A stretch of 64,000 nucleotides of DNA from Archangium_A sp035910535 (GTDB lineage Bacteria; Myxococcota; Myxococcia; Myxococcales; Myxococcaceae), in NCBI GenBank assembly GCA_035910535.1, contig JAMHXF010000094.1, positions 80,534 to 144,533 on the forward strand. Reading direction: 5' to 3'. The position numbers were made by a program, and so were the translations under genes. A model generated the notes under the pieces. The model did not search any database. It saw only the letters and a program-made list of their open reading frames with translations, and was not told the DNA's origin. Shown here piece by piece: positions 57,975-64,000 of the stretch (the stretch's first letter is position 1; every line of letters begins with the position of its first letter).

Positions 57975-58038
57975 ATTCAAAATGATGTGAGTAAAAGCTC
58001 ATGTTCACAACTCGCATTCCCCGAGTGAGACGAGCGCC
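57975..58038. promoter_or_regulatory. P450-tetR intergenic region with candidate operator
   Basis: The 64-bp divergent region is AT-richer than its flanks and includes TGAG-TAAAAG-CTCA (57988-58001), an exact inverted repeat, with TGTGA and TTCACA just outside. TetR proteins often bind such a palindrome between their own gene and the divergent target, so this is a likely TetR operator. Confidence 0.45.
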
Positions 58039-58668
58039 ATGCCCCGCACCCGCGTCGATTCCCCCCGCAAGAAACCGAAGCAGGAGCGCGCGAAGGACAC
58101 CGTCGACGCGATTCTGCGAGCCGCTGCTCACATTCTTCGAAGCCACGGCTGGGACGCCTGCAACACCAACGCGGTGGCGAAGCGGGCCGGCGTGTCCATC
58201 GGGTCGCTGTACCAGTACTTCCCCTCGAAGGAGGCGCTGCTCGCGGCGCTCGCGGAGGAGCACGCCGAAAAAGGCCAGCAGGTGTTGATGCGCGCGGTGA
58301 CGGCGGCGAGCGAGCACCCGATGTCTTTCGACGACACGGTTCGTCACTACATCCGCGCGATGGTGGCGTTGCACGCCGTTGACCCGAAGCTGCAGCGCGT
58401 GTTGAGCGACCAGGTGCCGAAGCTGCGCACCGGCTTGAATGTGGTGCGGCGCGTTTCGAAGCAGTCGGCGGCGCTGGTGCGTGGGTGGCTCGAGACGCAG
58501 CGCGCGCACCTGCGTGACGTCGACCTCGACGTGGCGACGTACGTGTTGGTGACGTCGGTTGAAGCCGTGGCGCTGCTGCAGGTGCTCGAGCGGCCGACGC
58601 GGTTGACGCAGGAGGTGTTGGTCGACGAGCTCAGCGCGCTGGTGTTGGGTTACCTGCGCCCGCGTTGA
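58039..58668 (+). CDS. TetR-family transcriptional regulator
   Basis: 209 residues. The DNA-binding domain is DTVDAILRAAAHILRSHGWD, CNTNAVAKRAGVSIGSLYQY and FPSKEALLAALAEEHAEKGQ. The basic head (MPRTRVDSPRKKPKQERAKD) precedes it. The C-terminal helical ligand-binding domain has no recognisable ligand motif (LVLGYLRPR end). It is divergent from the P450 gene with a palindrome between them, the usual layout for a repressor of the adjacent operon. Ligand unknown; a P450 substrate is a reasonable guess. Confidence 0.92.
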   Translation: MPRTRVDSPRKKPKQERAKDTVDAILRAAAHILRSHGWDACNTNAVAKRAGVSIGSLYQYFPSKEALLAALAEEHAEKGQQVLMRAVTAASEHPMSFDDTVRHYIRAMVALHAVDPKLQRVLSDQVPKLRTGLNVVRRVSKQSAALVRGWLETQRAHLRDVDLDVATYVLVTSVEAVALLQVLERPTRLTQEVLVDELSALVLGYLRPR

Positions 58669-59154
58669 TTAACGGCGACGAATGGTGATGCCCTGCGAGT
58701 AGCGGAAGACGCCCCAGGCCACGCACGCCATCGACGCGAGCCCGCCAATGCGCACCGCATAGAAGCCGACGTCTTCGGGGAGGTTGGCGAGGCCTGTTTC
58801 GCTCATCACCGCGCCGATGCCGAGCGCGAGCAGAATCGCGGCGCCGAAGCCCATCCAATACAGGCCGACGACGGTCGGCGGGCCCGTCAGGCCGATGTCG
58901 CTCAAGGTGAAGGTGCTGGGTGAAAGCACGTTCATGCCCGGCGAGAGCTGCGCCGACGGGAGCTCCTGCGGCATCGCGCCCATCACGCTGTTGATCAACA
59001 CGTTCGCCGACTCATCGTCGAGGCCGTCGGCCTTCAGCTTCTCGACCATCTCCGGGCGCGGGAGGTTCTGCGTCTGCCACAGGCGCACGCGCTCGTAGCG
59101 GGTGGCGTTGGGCTCGCTCGGCGCGGCGGTGGTGGGTTCGGTCGCGTCGCTCAC
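58669..59154 (-). CDS. Membrane protein of unknown function
   Basis: 161 residues from GTG 59154. A cytoplasmic head includes RYERVRLWQTQNLPRPEMVE and LKADGLDDESANVLINSVMG, which resembles an UBA-like three-helix unit. Two membrane helices follow: MGFGAAILLALGIGAVMSET and FYAVRIGGLASMACVAWGVF, ending in a charged RYSQGITIRRR. Start is uncertain because GTG and longer in-frame starts are possible. The intergenic region to the divergent gene at 59302 has a palindrome TCCAC-GTTT-GTGGA (59191-59204). Nothing suggests a function. Confidence 0.62.
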   Translation of the reverse strand: MSDATEPTTAAPSEPNATRYERVRLWQTQNLPRPEMVEKLKADGLDDESANVLINSVMGAMPQELPSAQLSPGMNVLSPSTFTLSDIGLTGPPTVVGLYWMGFGAAILLALGIGAVMSETGLANLPEDVGFYAVRIGGLASMACVAWGVFRYSQGITIRRR

Positions 59155-59301
59155 GAGCACGACGGTGCGGCAGCCGCGCGGACGTGTCAATCCACGTTTG
59201 TGGACGGTGTCTCCGCGTAACGCATTGATTCAATTGGCTCTTCGGTTGGCGCGCCGGCTGCTCATGCACCGTGCTCCCACGCAGTACCCACGGAGCCCAC
59301 C

Positions 59302-59721
59302 ATGATGACCCGCCTCGTTGTTGCCCTCTCGTTTTCGCTCGTCGCCTGCGGTCAGCCGGTTGATGAGAACGAAGTCACCGTCGATTCGAGTGACTCGCTG
59401 TTGTCGACGCAAGCCGCCGAAGACGCGCGCCGTGAAAGGACCGCCAACGTCGGTGAAGAAGCGCAGGTCGCGAGCCTGGACATCCTCCCGCAGGAGCGCG
59501 TGTTGTTCGTCACCGTCTCGGAGGCGATGTCGGCCGACGTGCTGCTCTCGCGCCTCGACGTGGGCCGCTTCTCGTGGCGCTGCGAGGTCTCGACCTGGAA
59601 GAGCGACGTCGTCGCGCAGCTCTCGTGCACCGAGTTGACGCCGTCGCGTGGCGCCGAAGCGCGCGTCCTGCCCTGGTTCATCGGCCGGACCGAAGGCGTC
59701 GCGTACATCGAAGTCCGCTGA
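59302..59721 (+). CDS. Lipoprotein homologous to the subtilisin propeptide of the next gene
   Basis: 139 residues, signal MMTRLVVALSFSLVACGQPV (LVAC, Cys16). After a Ser/Asp/Glu-rich spacer, the region QERVLFVTVSEAMSADVLLS with LDVGRFSWRCEVSTWKSDVV and AQLSCTELTPSRGAEARVLP matches the inhibitor-I9-type prodomain region of the subtilisin gene 10 bp downstream: ADVLRRLNAERFGWRCEVRA, then MALLSCTHLDGSPLS. The shared pattern is RF-x-WRCEV-x-x-W..LSCT. It ends IEVR without a protease domain. A free propeptide-like protein could chaperone or inhibit the protease. Start ATG 59302 has GGAG nearby. Confidence 0.8.
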   Translation: MMTRLVVALSFSLVACGQPVDENEVTVDSSDSLLSTQAAEDARRERTANVGEEAQVASLDILPQERVLFVTVSEAMSADVLLSRLDVGRFSWRCEVSTWKSDVVAQLSCTELTPSRGAEARVLPWFIGRTEGVAYIEVR

Positions 59722-59730
59722 GCGACTCCC

Positions 59731-62118
59731 ATGCGCGCGCTCTCGCTTGCAGTGTGTTCGGCGTCTCTCGTCGCTTGTTCTTCAGGGTACGTGCCGGAGC
59801 CCACGCCGGTGACGCCGACCGCGCCGCAGCCGACCGCGCCGACGGTCACCACCGGCACTGTCTCTGGTGAAGTGCGCGTGTTCGCGTCGTCGGCGTCGAC
59901 GCAAGGCGTTCGCAGCCGCAGCTCCGTCGTCGACGCGTTTCGTGCCGAGTCGCCGGGCCGGGTCGAGCGCGCGGGGCCTCCGATGCCCACGCGAGGCGAC
60001 GACGTGCAGAAGCAGGAGCGCCCGGCGGTGAAGCGCCAGTCGCCCATTCGTGCCGGAGAGCTCATCGTCGGGCTCGAAGAACCCCGCGATGACGCGGACG
60101 TGCTGCGCCGCCTGAATGCGGAGCGCTTCGGCTGGCGTTGCGAAGTGCGCGCGTGGGCCAGCGAGACGATGGCGTTGTTGAGCTGCACGCACCTCGACGG
60201 CAGCCCGCTCTCGGACAACGAGACGCGCGGCGCGACAGACCTGCTCGGCAAGCCGGCAGGCGTGAAGTTCATCGAGACCAACGGCCTCGCCCAGGCGCTG
60301 CGCCTGCCCAACGACACGATGTACGCGCAGCAGTGGCACTACCGCGCCATGGGCCTGCCCGCCGCATGGGACGTGACGGTCGGCGCGAGCGACGTGGTGG
60401 TGGCGGTGCTCGACACCGGCATCAGCGCGCACCCTGACCTCGTGGCGAACCTCGTGCCAGGCATCGACCTGATTTCCGACGCGGCCATGGGCGCTGACGG
60501 CAACGGCCGCGACGACGACCCGACCGATACGGTTGGCGTCTCGTGGCACGGCACGCACGTGGCGGGCACGGTGGCTGCGGCGACGAACAACGGCGTTGGC
60601 GTGGCCGGCGTGGCGTGGAACGCGAAGGTCTTGCCGGTGCGGGTGCTGGGCGCCGGCGGCAGTGGCACGAACTTCGACATCATCTCCGGCGTCACCTGGG
60701 CGACCGGCGGCGCGGTGCCCGGCGTGCGTACCAATGCGAACGTGGCGCGCGTGGTGAACATGAGCCTGGGCGGCGACGGCGCTCCGAGCATGGCGTACCA
60801 GACGGCCATCGACGCAGCGACGGCACGGGGCGCCATCATCGTGGTGGCTGCAGGCAACGAAGACGAAAACACGGCCAACAAGCTCCCGTGCAACCAGACC
60901 TCGGTCATCTGCGTCGCGGCCACTGATGCGCGCGGCAAGGCGACGGCCTACACGAACTTCGGCGCGCAGGTGACCCTGGCCGGGCCCGGTGGCGCGCTCG
61001 ACCGCGACGACGACGGCGACGGCAAGCCTGACGGCGTGCTCTCGACGAGCGGCGGCGGTGCGTACACGAGGTTGCAAGGTACGAGCATGGCGACTCCGCA
61101 CATCGCCGGGCTGGTGGCGCTGATGAAGACGCTGCGCCCGTCGCTCACGTTCGCAGAAGCGCGCGCGGCGTTGGTTGCTTCAGCGACGCCCGTCTCCAAC
61201 TGTGCAACGAGCTGCGGCGCAGGTCTGGTTGACGCGGCCAAGGCGATTGCGTCGCTTGAGACGCAGCCGTCGGGCATGGGGCGACTCTCGTTGAGCGCGT
61301 CGGCACTGGTGGTGACGGCCGACGAGCCGTCGGCGACGGTGCGGTTGAGCAACATCGGCAACGCGCCGCTTGGTGTGTCGCTGCGTGGTCCCTCGGCGCA
61401 GGTCGCGAATATCGAGTGGTCTGCGACGGCGGTGCCGTTGCCGGTGCCCGCGGGCCAAGCGGTGTCGGTGAACCTCACGTGGCGCGGCTCGTTCTCGCAA
61501 GACCTCGACGTGCCGATGACGTTCCACAGCGAGTCGGGTGAATCGGAGCTGCTGCTTCGCGTTCGTCGCCCGCGCGTGGTGCCGACGACCCAGGTGCTGT
61601 TGGTCTCGAAGAACGCTCAGGGGAAATGGGTCGCGGCGGCGCGCACCAACGCGGCGGCCGACGGCAAGTTCGTGCTCCGCAATGTGATGCCCGGTGCGTA
61701 CTACCTGGTCGCGTATTCCGACGATGACGGTGACGGCACGTTCGAAGCGCACGAGGGTCGAGGCGGTTGGCCCAACAGCGTCGACGAGAAAGAAATCAAC
61801 GTCACCGCGGGCAGCGTCATCGCTGACAGAAACTTCACCGTCTCTCCAGTGGAGGGCGTCAGCGTGACCATCGGGCTCTCGTGCGTGTCGTCGACGGAGT
61901 GCCAGTTCGGCGACTACTGCTCGGTATGGCCCGACGGGTATTGCACGCGCGCGTGCACTGAAGGTGGCTGCGGTGCAGGCGCGACGTGCCTGACGTTCTC
62001 GGACAACTCGAAGGCGTGCGTGGCGACGTGCAATGCGCCAGGTCAGGGCCGGGGGTCGTGCCGTGACGGGTATACGTGCACGCCGACCGGCTCGAGCACG
62101 GGCGTGTGTATTCCGTGA
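59731..62118 (+). CDS. Subtilisin-family (S8) serine protease lipoprotein
   Basis: 795 residues. MRALSLAVCSASLVACSSGY is a lipoprotein signal (LVAC, Cys16) with a Thr/Pro linker. Propeptide around 107-185 (IRAGELIVGLEEPRDDADVL, ERFGWRCEVRAW). Catalytic Asp228 in VVVAVLDTGISAHPD, His273 in SWHGTHVAGTVAAATNNGVG, oxyanion Asn376 in VVAAGNEDENT and Ser452 in QGTSMATPHIAGLVALM, all present. Ca-type Asp-rich loops DRDDDGDGKPDG and YSDDDGDGTFEAHEG appear. After the protease domain, a beta-sandwich and carboxypeptidase-regulatory-like part are followed by a Cys-rich C-terminus. It probably works on the cell surface. The upstream propeptide-like gene is coupled in position (10-bp gap). Confidence 0.92.
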   Translation: MRALSLAVCSASLVACSSGYVPEPTPVTPTAPQPTAPTVTTGTVSGEVRVFASSASTQGVRSRSSVVDAFRAESPGRVERAGPPMPTRGDDVQKQERPAVKRQSPIRAGELIVGLEEPRDDADVLRRLNAERFGWRCEVRAWASETMALLSCTHLDGSPLSDNETRGATDLLGKPAGVKFIETNGLAQALRLPNDTMYAQQWHYRAMGLPAAWDVTVGASDVVVAVLDTGISAHPDLVANLVPGIDLISDAAMGADGNGRDDDPTDTVGVSWHGTHVAGTVAAATNNGVGVAGVAWNAKVLPVRVLGAGGSGTNFDIISGVTWATGGAVPGVRTNANVARVVNMSLGGDGAPSMAYQTAIDAATARGAIIVVAAGNEDENTANKLPCNQTSVICVAATDARGKATAYTNFGAQVTLAGPGGALDRDDDGDGKPDGVLSTSGGGAYTRLQGTSMATPHIAGLVALMKTLRPSLTFAEARAALVASATPVSNCATSCGAGLVDAAKAIASLETQPSGMGRLSLSASALVVTADEPSATVRLSNIGNAPLGVSLRGPSAQVANIEWSATAVPLPVPAGQAVSVNLTWRGSFSQDLDVPMTFHSESGESELLLRVRRPRVVPTTQVLLVSKNAQGKWVAAARTNAAADGKFVLRNVMPGAYYLVAYSDDDGDGTFEAHEGRGGWPNSVDEKEINVTAGSVIADRNFTVSPVEGVSVTIGLSCVSSTECQFGDYCSVWPDGYCTRACTEGGCGAGATCLTFSDNSKACVATCNAPGQGRGSCRDGYTCTPTGSSTGVCIP

Positions 62119-62514
62119 GTGCGTCGCGAGTGCTCAATGTGGCGTCACGCACGTATTGGTGGGGCGCCTTGAGCTCTCGCGGCTGAGTGCCGCATGCGCC
62201 GTTCCGACGAGCAGTCGCTCGCGATTTTCTGCAGCTGCAAACGACGAAGGCGTGTCTTCGCGCCGCACGACGGCTGGCTGCGTGCACGCGACGTCGAAAA
62301 CTCTCGCTGAGCGGACTTTTTCGACCTCGCGCGTCGCCATGGCGATAGCGCGTTGCGTCGCGTCAGTGATGCGCTCGCGAGGAAGCGCCAGCGCCGCGGT
62401 GGGACGAGTTCTTCCGACGAGACTCCTGCGGCGCGGAACCGACTGTTTTCACACGGTTCGAGGTTGGCATCAGCGGTGAACTGCTTCGTGGCGAACCTTC
62501 AACGGAGAATCGCC
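62119..62514. other. Non-coding 396-bp stretch
   Basis: Between the subtilisin stop and the small lipoprotein no frame on either strand carries a signal, family motif or convincing start. Codon composition of the longest frames looks like shadow reading. The region ends with AACGGAGAATCGCC, the ribosome binding site of the next gene. I see no tRNA or structured element beyond short GC stems. It probably contains the promoter of the 62515 gene. Confidence 0.55.
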
Positions 62515-62931
62515 ATGAAGCAGACCCTCATCGTCGTCGCGTTGTGCAGCTTGTTCTCGTGTGGTGCCGACACGAATTACTTCGGGCGCCTTCACCAATC
62601 GACCGTCGCCGGTGAAGCGAGCTCGCGGAGTTCCCGTTCAGTTTCTGTGTCGTTCGATGCCCTGAACAACACGCTTCACGTCGACGGGCTCGACGCGCCA
62701 TTCACCACCGCGCGTGAAGCGGAGCGCAGTGCGTTCGAAATCTCGTCAGGTGGCGACGTGCTTGGCGGCCTCGGCACGGTCAACCCGATGGAGCTCTCGT
62801 TCTCGGTGCTGCTCGTTCGTCGCTCCTGGCCGTATGGGTTCATCACGATGACCTTCGATGGCTCCCGCAGTGAGACGCCCAAAGAGTCAGAACCGGAGAC
62901 CATCGTTCCAGTCGCTGCTCCGACGTTCTGA
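62515..62931 (+). CDS. Small lipoprotein
   Basis: 138 residues. MKQTLIVVALCSLFSCGADT is a lipoprotein signal (LFSC, Cys16), chosen at ATG 62515 where GGAG precedes by 8 bases; the open frame runs upstream but without a suitable signal. The mature part begins with a Ser/Arg-rich linker (GEASSRSSRSVSVSFDALNN) and continues with short strands (VLGGLGTVNPMELSFSVLLV, WPYGFITMTFDGSR) and ends in an acidic/Pro tail (ESEPETIVPVAAPTF). No family recognised. It converges with the coiled-coil pair. Confidence 0.65.
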   Translation: MKQTLIVVALCSLFSCGADTNYFGRLHQSTVAGEASSRSSRSVSVSFDALNNTLHVDGLDAPFTTAREAERSAFEISSGGDVLGGLGTVNPMELSFSVLLVRRSWPYGFITMTFDGSRSETPKESEPETIVPVAAPTF

Positions 62932-62943
62932 CGACGCGGAGGC

Positions 62944-63261
62944 TCAGCGGCGCCAGTGTTTCACGGGCGTACGACGGCTGGCGCCAACCCGCCGAAGTTC
63001 TTCGAGGTGGGCTTCGGCGGCCTCGGCCGTGTTGGTGGCTTCGTCTCGCACTCGCTGCTCGCGTCGCACGGCTGCATCGAGCTGCGAGACAGCCTCTTCG
63101 AGCGCGCGAACCGTACGTGCGGCGGTGGCCAGGTCGGCGCGCAGGCGCTCCGCGGTGGCTTGCCGCGCTTGTGCGGCTTCACGTTGGGCCTCGCGCCACG
63201 CGCGGAGGTCACGCTCGAGCTGGGAGATCTCCGCGTCGATGTCATCGACCGCGTCACTCAT
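62944..63261 (-). CDS. Small coiled-coil protein (second of pair)
   Basis: 105 residues, nearly all coiled coil: VDDIDAEISQLERDLRAWRE, then ARQATAERLRADLATAARTV and VSQLDAAVRREQRVRDEATN. The C-terminus (VGASRRTPVKHWRR) is basic. No signal or membrane helix. The ATG at 63261 overlaps the stop of the upstream coil/TM gene as ATGA. In layout it is like the last gene of kinase module 2, but no kinase gene lies in view on its left; the genes to the right are beyond the window. Unrecognised family. Confidence 0.65.
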   Translation of the reverse strand: MSDAVDDIDAEISQLERDLRAWREAQREAAQARQATAERLRADLATAARTVRALEEAVSQLDAAVRREQRVRDEATNTAEAAEAHLEELRRVGASRRTPVKHWRR

Positions 63262-63632
63262 CGACAGTGGCCGACGAGCATCGACAAAGAGAAGAGCGAG
63301 GTAGCGAGCAAAAATGACCAGACGAATGACGAAGGTTTGACGGGTGGGAACCTGCGCCAGTCGTCAGGGGGCGCGAGTTGCTCGAGCTCTGCGACGGCGC
63401 GTCGCGCGGCGGTCGCGCGTGTCAGCGCATGCCGCGATTCTTCCTGGGTTGTCGCGAGGTCTACGTCGAGCGCGGTCTTGCGAGCCTTCAGCGCAGCCGC
63501 GCGCGCGGTGAGTTCCGCCAATTCTCGCTGCAGTGCTTCGAGCGTTTCGTCGATGACGGCTGGCTGCGCACGCTGGTCGCGGAGCTCGGACTGCAGCTGC
63601 TCGAGGCTGGCGCGGCGTTCGCGGGTGCTCAC
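63258..63632 (-). CDS. Coiled-coil protein with C-terminal membrane segment
   Basis: 124 residues from GTG 63632, selected because upstream reading enters repeat DNA. The coil is VSTRERRASLEQLQSELRDQ, then ETLEALQRELAELTARAAAL and LDVDLATTQEESRHALTRAT. The tail holds one hydrophobic segment (FVWSFLLATSLFSLSMLVGH). Its stop overlaps the following coil gene (ATGA). The combination coil+TM gene followed by coil gene resembles the small genes of the two kinase modules, so a kinase gene may lie to the right of the window. Start site uncertain. Confidence 0.6.
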   Translation of the reverse strand: MSTRERRASLEQLQSELRDQRAQPAVIDETLEALQRELAELTARAAALKARKTALDVDLATTQEESRHALTRATAARRAVAELEQLAPPDDWRRFPPVKPSSFVWSFLLATSLFSLSMLVGHCR

Positions 63633-63661
63633 GAAGGCAGTCGAACATGATCGCGTGGACC

Positions 63662-63786
63662 CGGACAGACGCGTTCGGGGCGATGACGCGCTCGCGTGAC
63701 GTGAAACGAGCTGCGTGAACGAGCTGCGTGAAACGGACAGACGCGTTCGGGGCGATGACGCGCTCGCGTGACGTGAAACGAGCTGC
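63662..63786. repeat. Two 72-bp-spaced direct repeats
   Basis: The sequence beginning CGGACAGACGCGTTCGGGGC occurs at 63662 and again at 63734 (72 bp apart), each continuing through GATGACGCGCTCGCGTGACG into the GAAACGAGCTGC unit. Copies look identical over about 50 bases. They lead directly into the 14-bp array, so the two structures probably arose together. Non-coding, upstream of the 63258-63632 gene. Confidence 0.75.
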
Positions 63787-64000
63787 ATGAAACGAGCTGC
63801 GTGAACGAGCTGCATGAAACGAGCTGCATGAAACGAGCTGCATGAAACGAGCTGCATGAAACGAGCTGCATGAAACGAGCTGCATGAAACGAGCTGCGTG
63901 AAACGAGCTGCGTGAAACGAGCTGCGTGAAACGAGCTGCGTGAAACGAGCTGCGTGAAACGAGCTGCGTGAAACGAGCTGCGTGAAACGAGCTGCGTGAA
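63773..64000. repeat. 14-bp tandem repeat array, running off the window
   Basis: The unit ATGAAACGAGCTGC/GTGAAACGAGCTGC is repeated about 15 times with one 13-bp copy (63801-63813), first mainly with ATG and from about 63898 with GTG only. The array runs to the last base, so its true length is unknown. No spacers are present, so it is not CRISPR. The period of 14 is not a multiple of 3; a 42-bp (three-unit) block would restore a frame, and the minus strand stays open through it, but I do not regard it as coding. Confidence 0.85.

Noticed and set aside
63633..63885. Protein made of 14-residue repeats (MQLVSCSSFHAARF) upstream of the coil/TM gene
   Set aside because: A 14-bp period yields an open frame automatically every 42 bp; no ribosome site or other coding sign. 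Kept as repeat only.
63773..64000. CRISPR array at the right edge
   Set aside because: The unit is 14 bp, directly adjacent without spacers, so it is a simple tandem repeat.

Overview
The window is high-GC, gene-dense DNA and looks like a chromosomal segment of a myxobacterium (Myxococcota). The signs are three Hanks-type Ser/Thr kinases with C-terminal membrane anchors, many lipoproteins, Cys/Gly-rich secreted proteins, a GH75 chitosanase-like protein, a retron-type reverse transcriptase, a remnant of an MglA-like GTPase, and constant ATGA/GTGA/TGATG overlaps between genes. The genus cannot be fixed from sequence reading alone. No tRNA, rRNA, CRISPR array or intact insertion sequence was seen.

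Layout. 1-7.5 kb: a partial thiopurine methyltransferase, a decayed MglA-like GTPase, a bestrophin, an SPFH protein coupled to an NAD-kinase-like protein, lipoproteins, and a VapBC toxin-antitoxin pair. 7.6-16.5 kb: dnaN, a Pro/Gln-rich outer-membrane protein, an M50 protease, small lipoproteins, a radical SAM/SPASM enzyme behind a small zinc-ribbon membrane protein, and a Cys-rich repeat protein. 16.6-28.9 kb: a family 2 glycosyltransferase, an M1 aminopeptidase, a Ser/Thr kinase, two overlapping beta-barrel genes, a decayed LysR gene, a DoxX-oxidoreductase-LysR row and a ketopantoate-reductase-like protein. 28.9-36.5 kb: an SGNH hydrolase, a lipoprotein, a queuosine-precursor-type transporter, an 821-residue Ala-rich protein and a PG-binding/GH75 protein, the last two without a classical signal peptide. 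36.6-42.5 kb: seven same-strand genes forming two Ser/Thr kinase plus coiled-coil modules separated by a lipoprotein that is a paralogue of the one at 31 kb. 42.8-55 kb: a propeller-like lipoprotein, a neutral ceramidase, a SecD-P1-like lipoprotein, a DUF4410-like lipoprotein, an EEP nuclease, an OmpA-like lipoprotein, a response regulator, and an FGGY kinase coupled to a sphingosine-1-phosphate-lyase-type enzyme. 55.1-56.6 kb: a retron (putative msr/msd RNA plus reverse transcriptase). 56.6-63.6 kb: a P450 with divergent TetR, a free-standing subtilisin-propeptide-like lipoprotein followed by a subtilisin lipoprotein, and two small coiled-coil genes. The right end runs into a 14-bp tandem repeat.

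The observations most worth following up are the retron with a readable msr/msd candidate, the repeated kinase/coiled-coil/lipoprotein module, the ceramidase plus FGGY kinase/S1P lyase combination, and the stand-alone propeptide homologue beside its protease. Two pseudogenes (MglA-like, LysR) show ongoing decay in an otherwise compact region.
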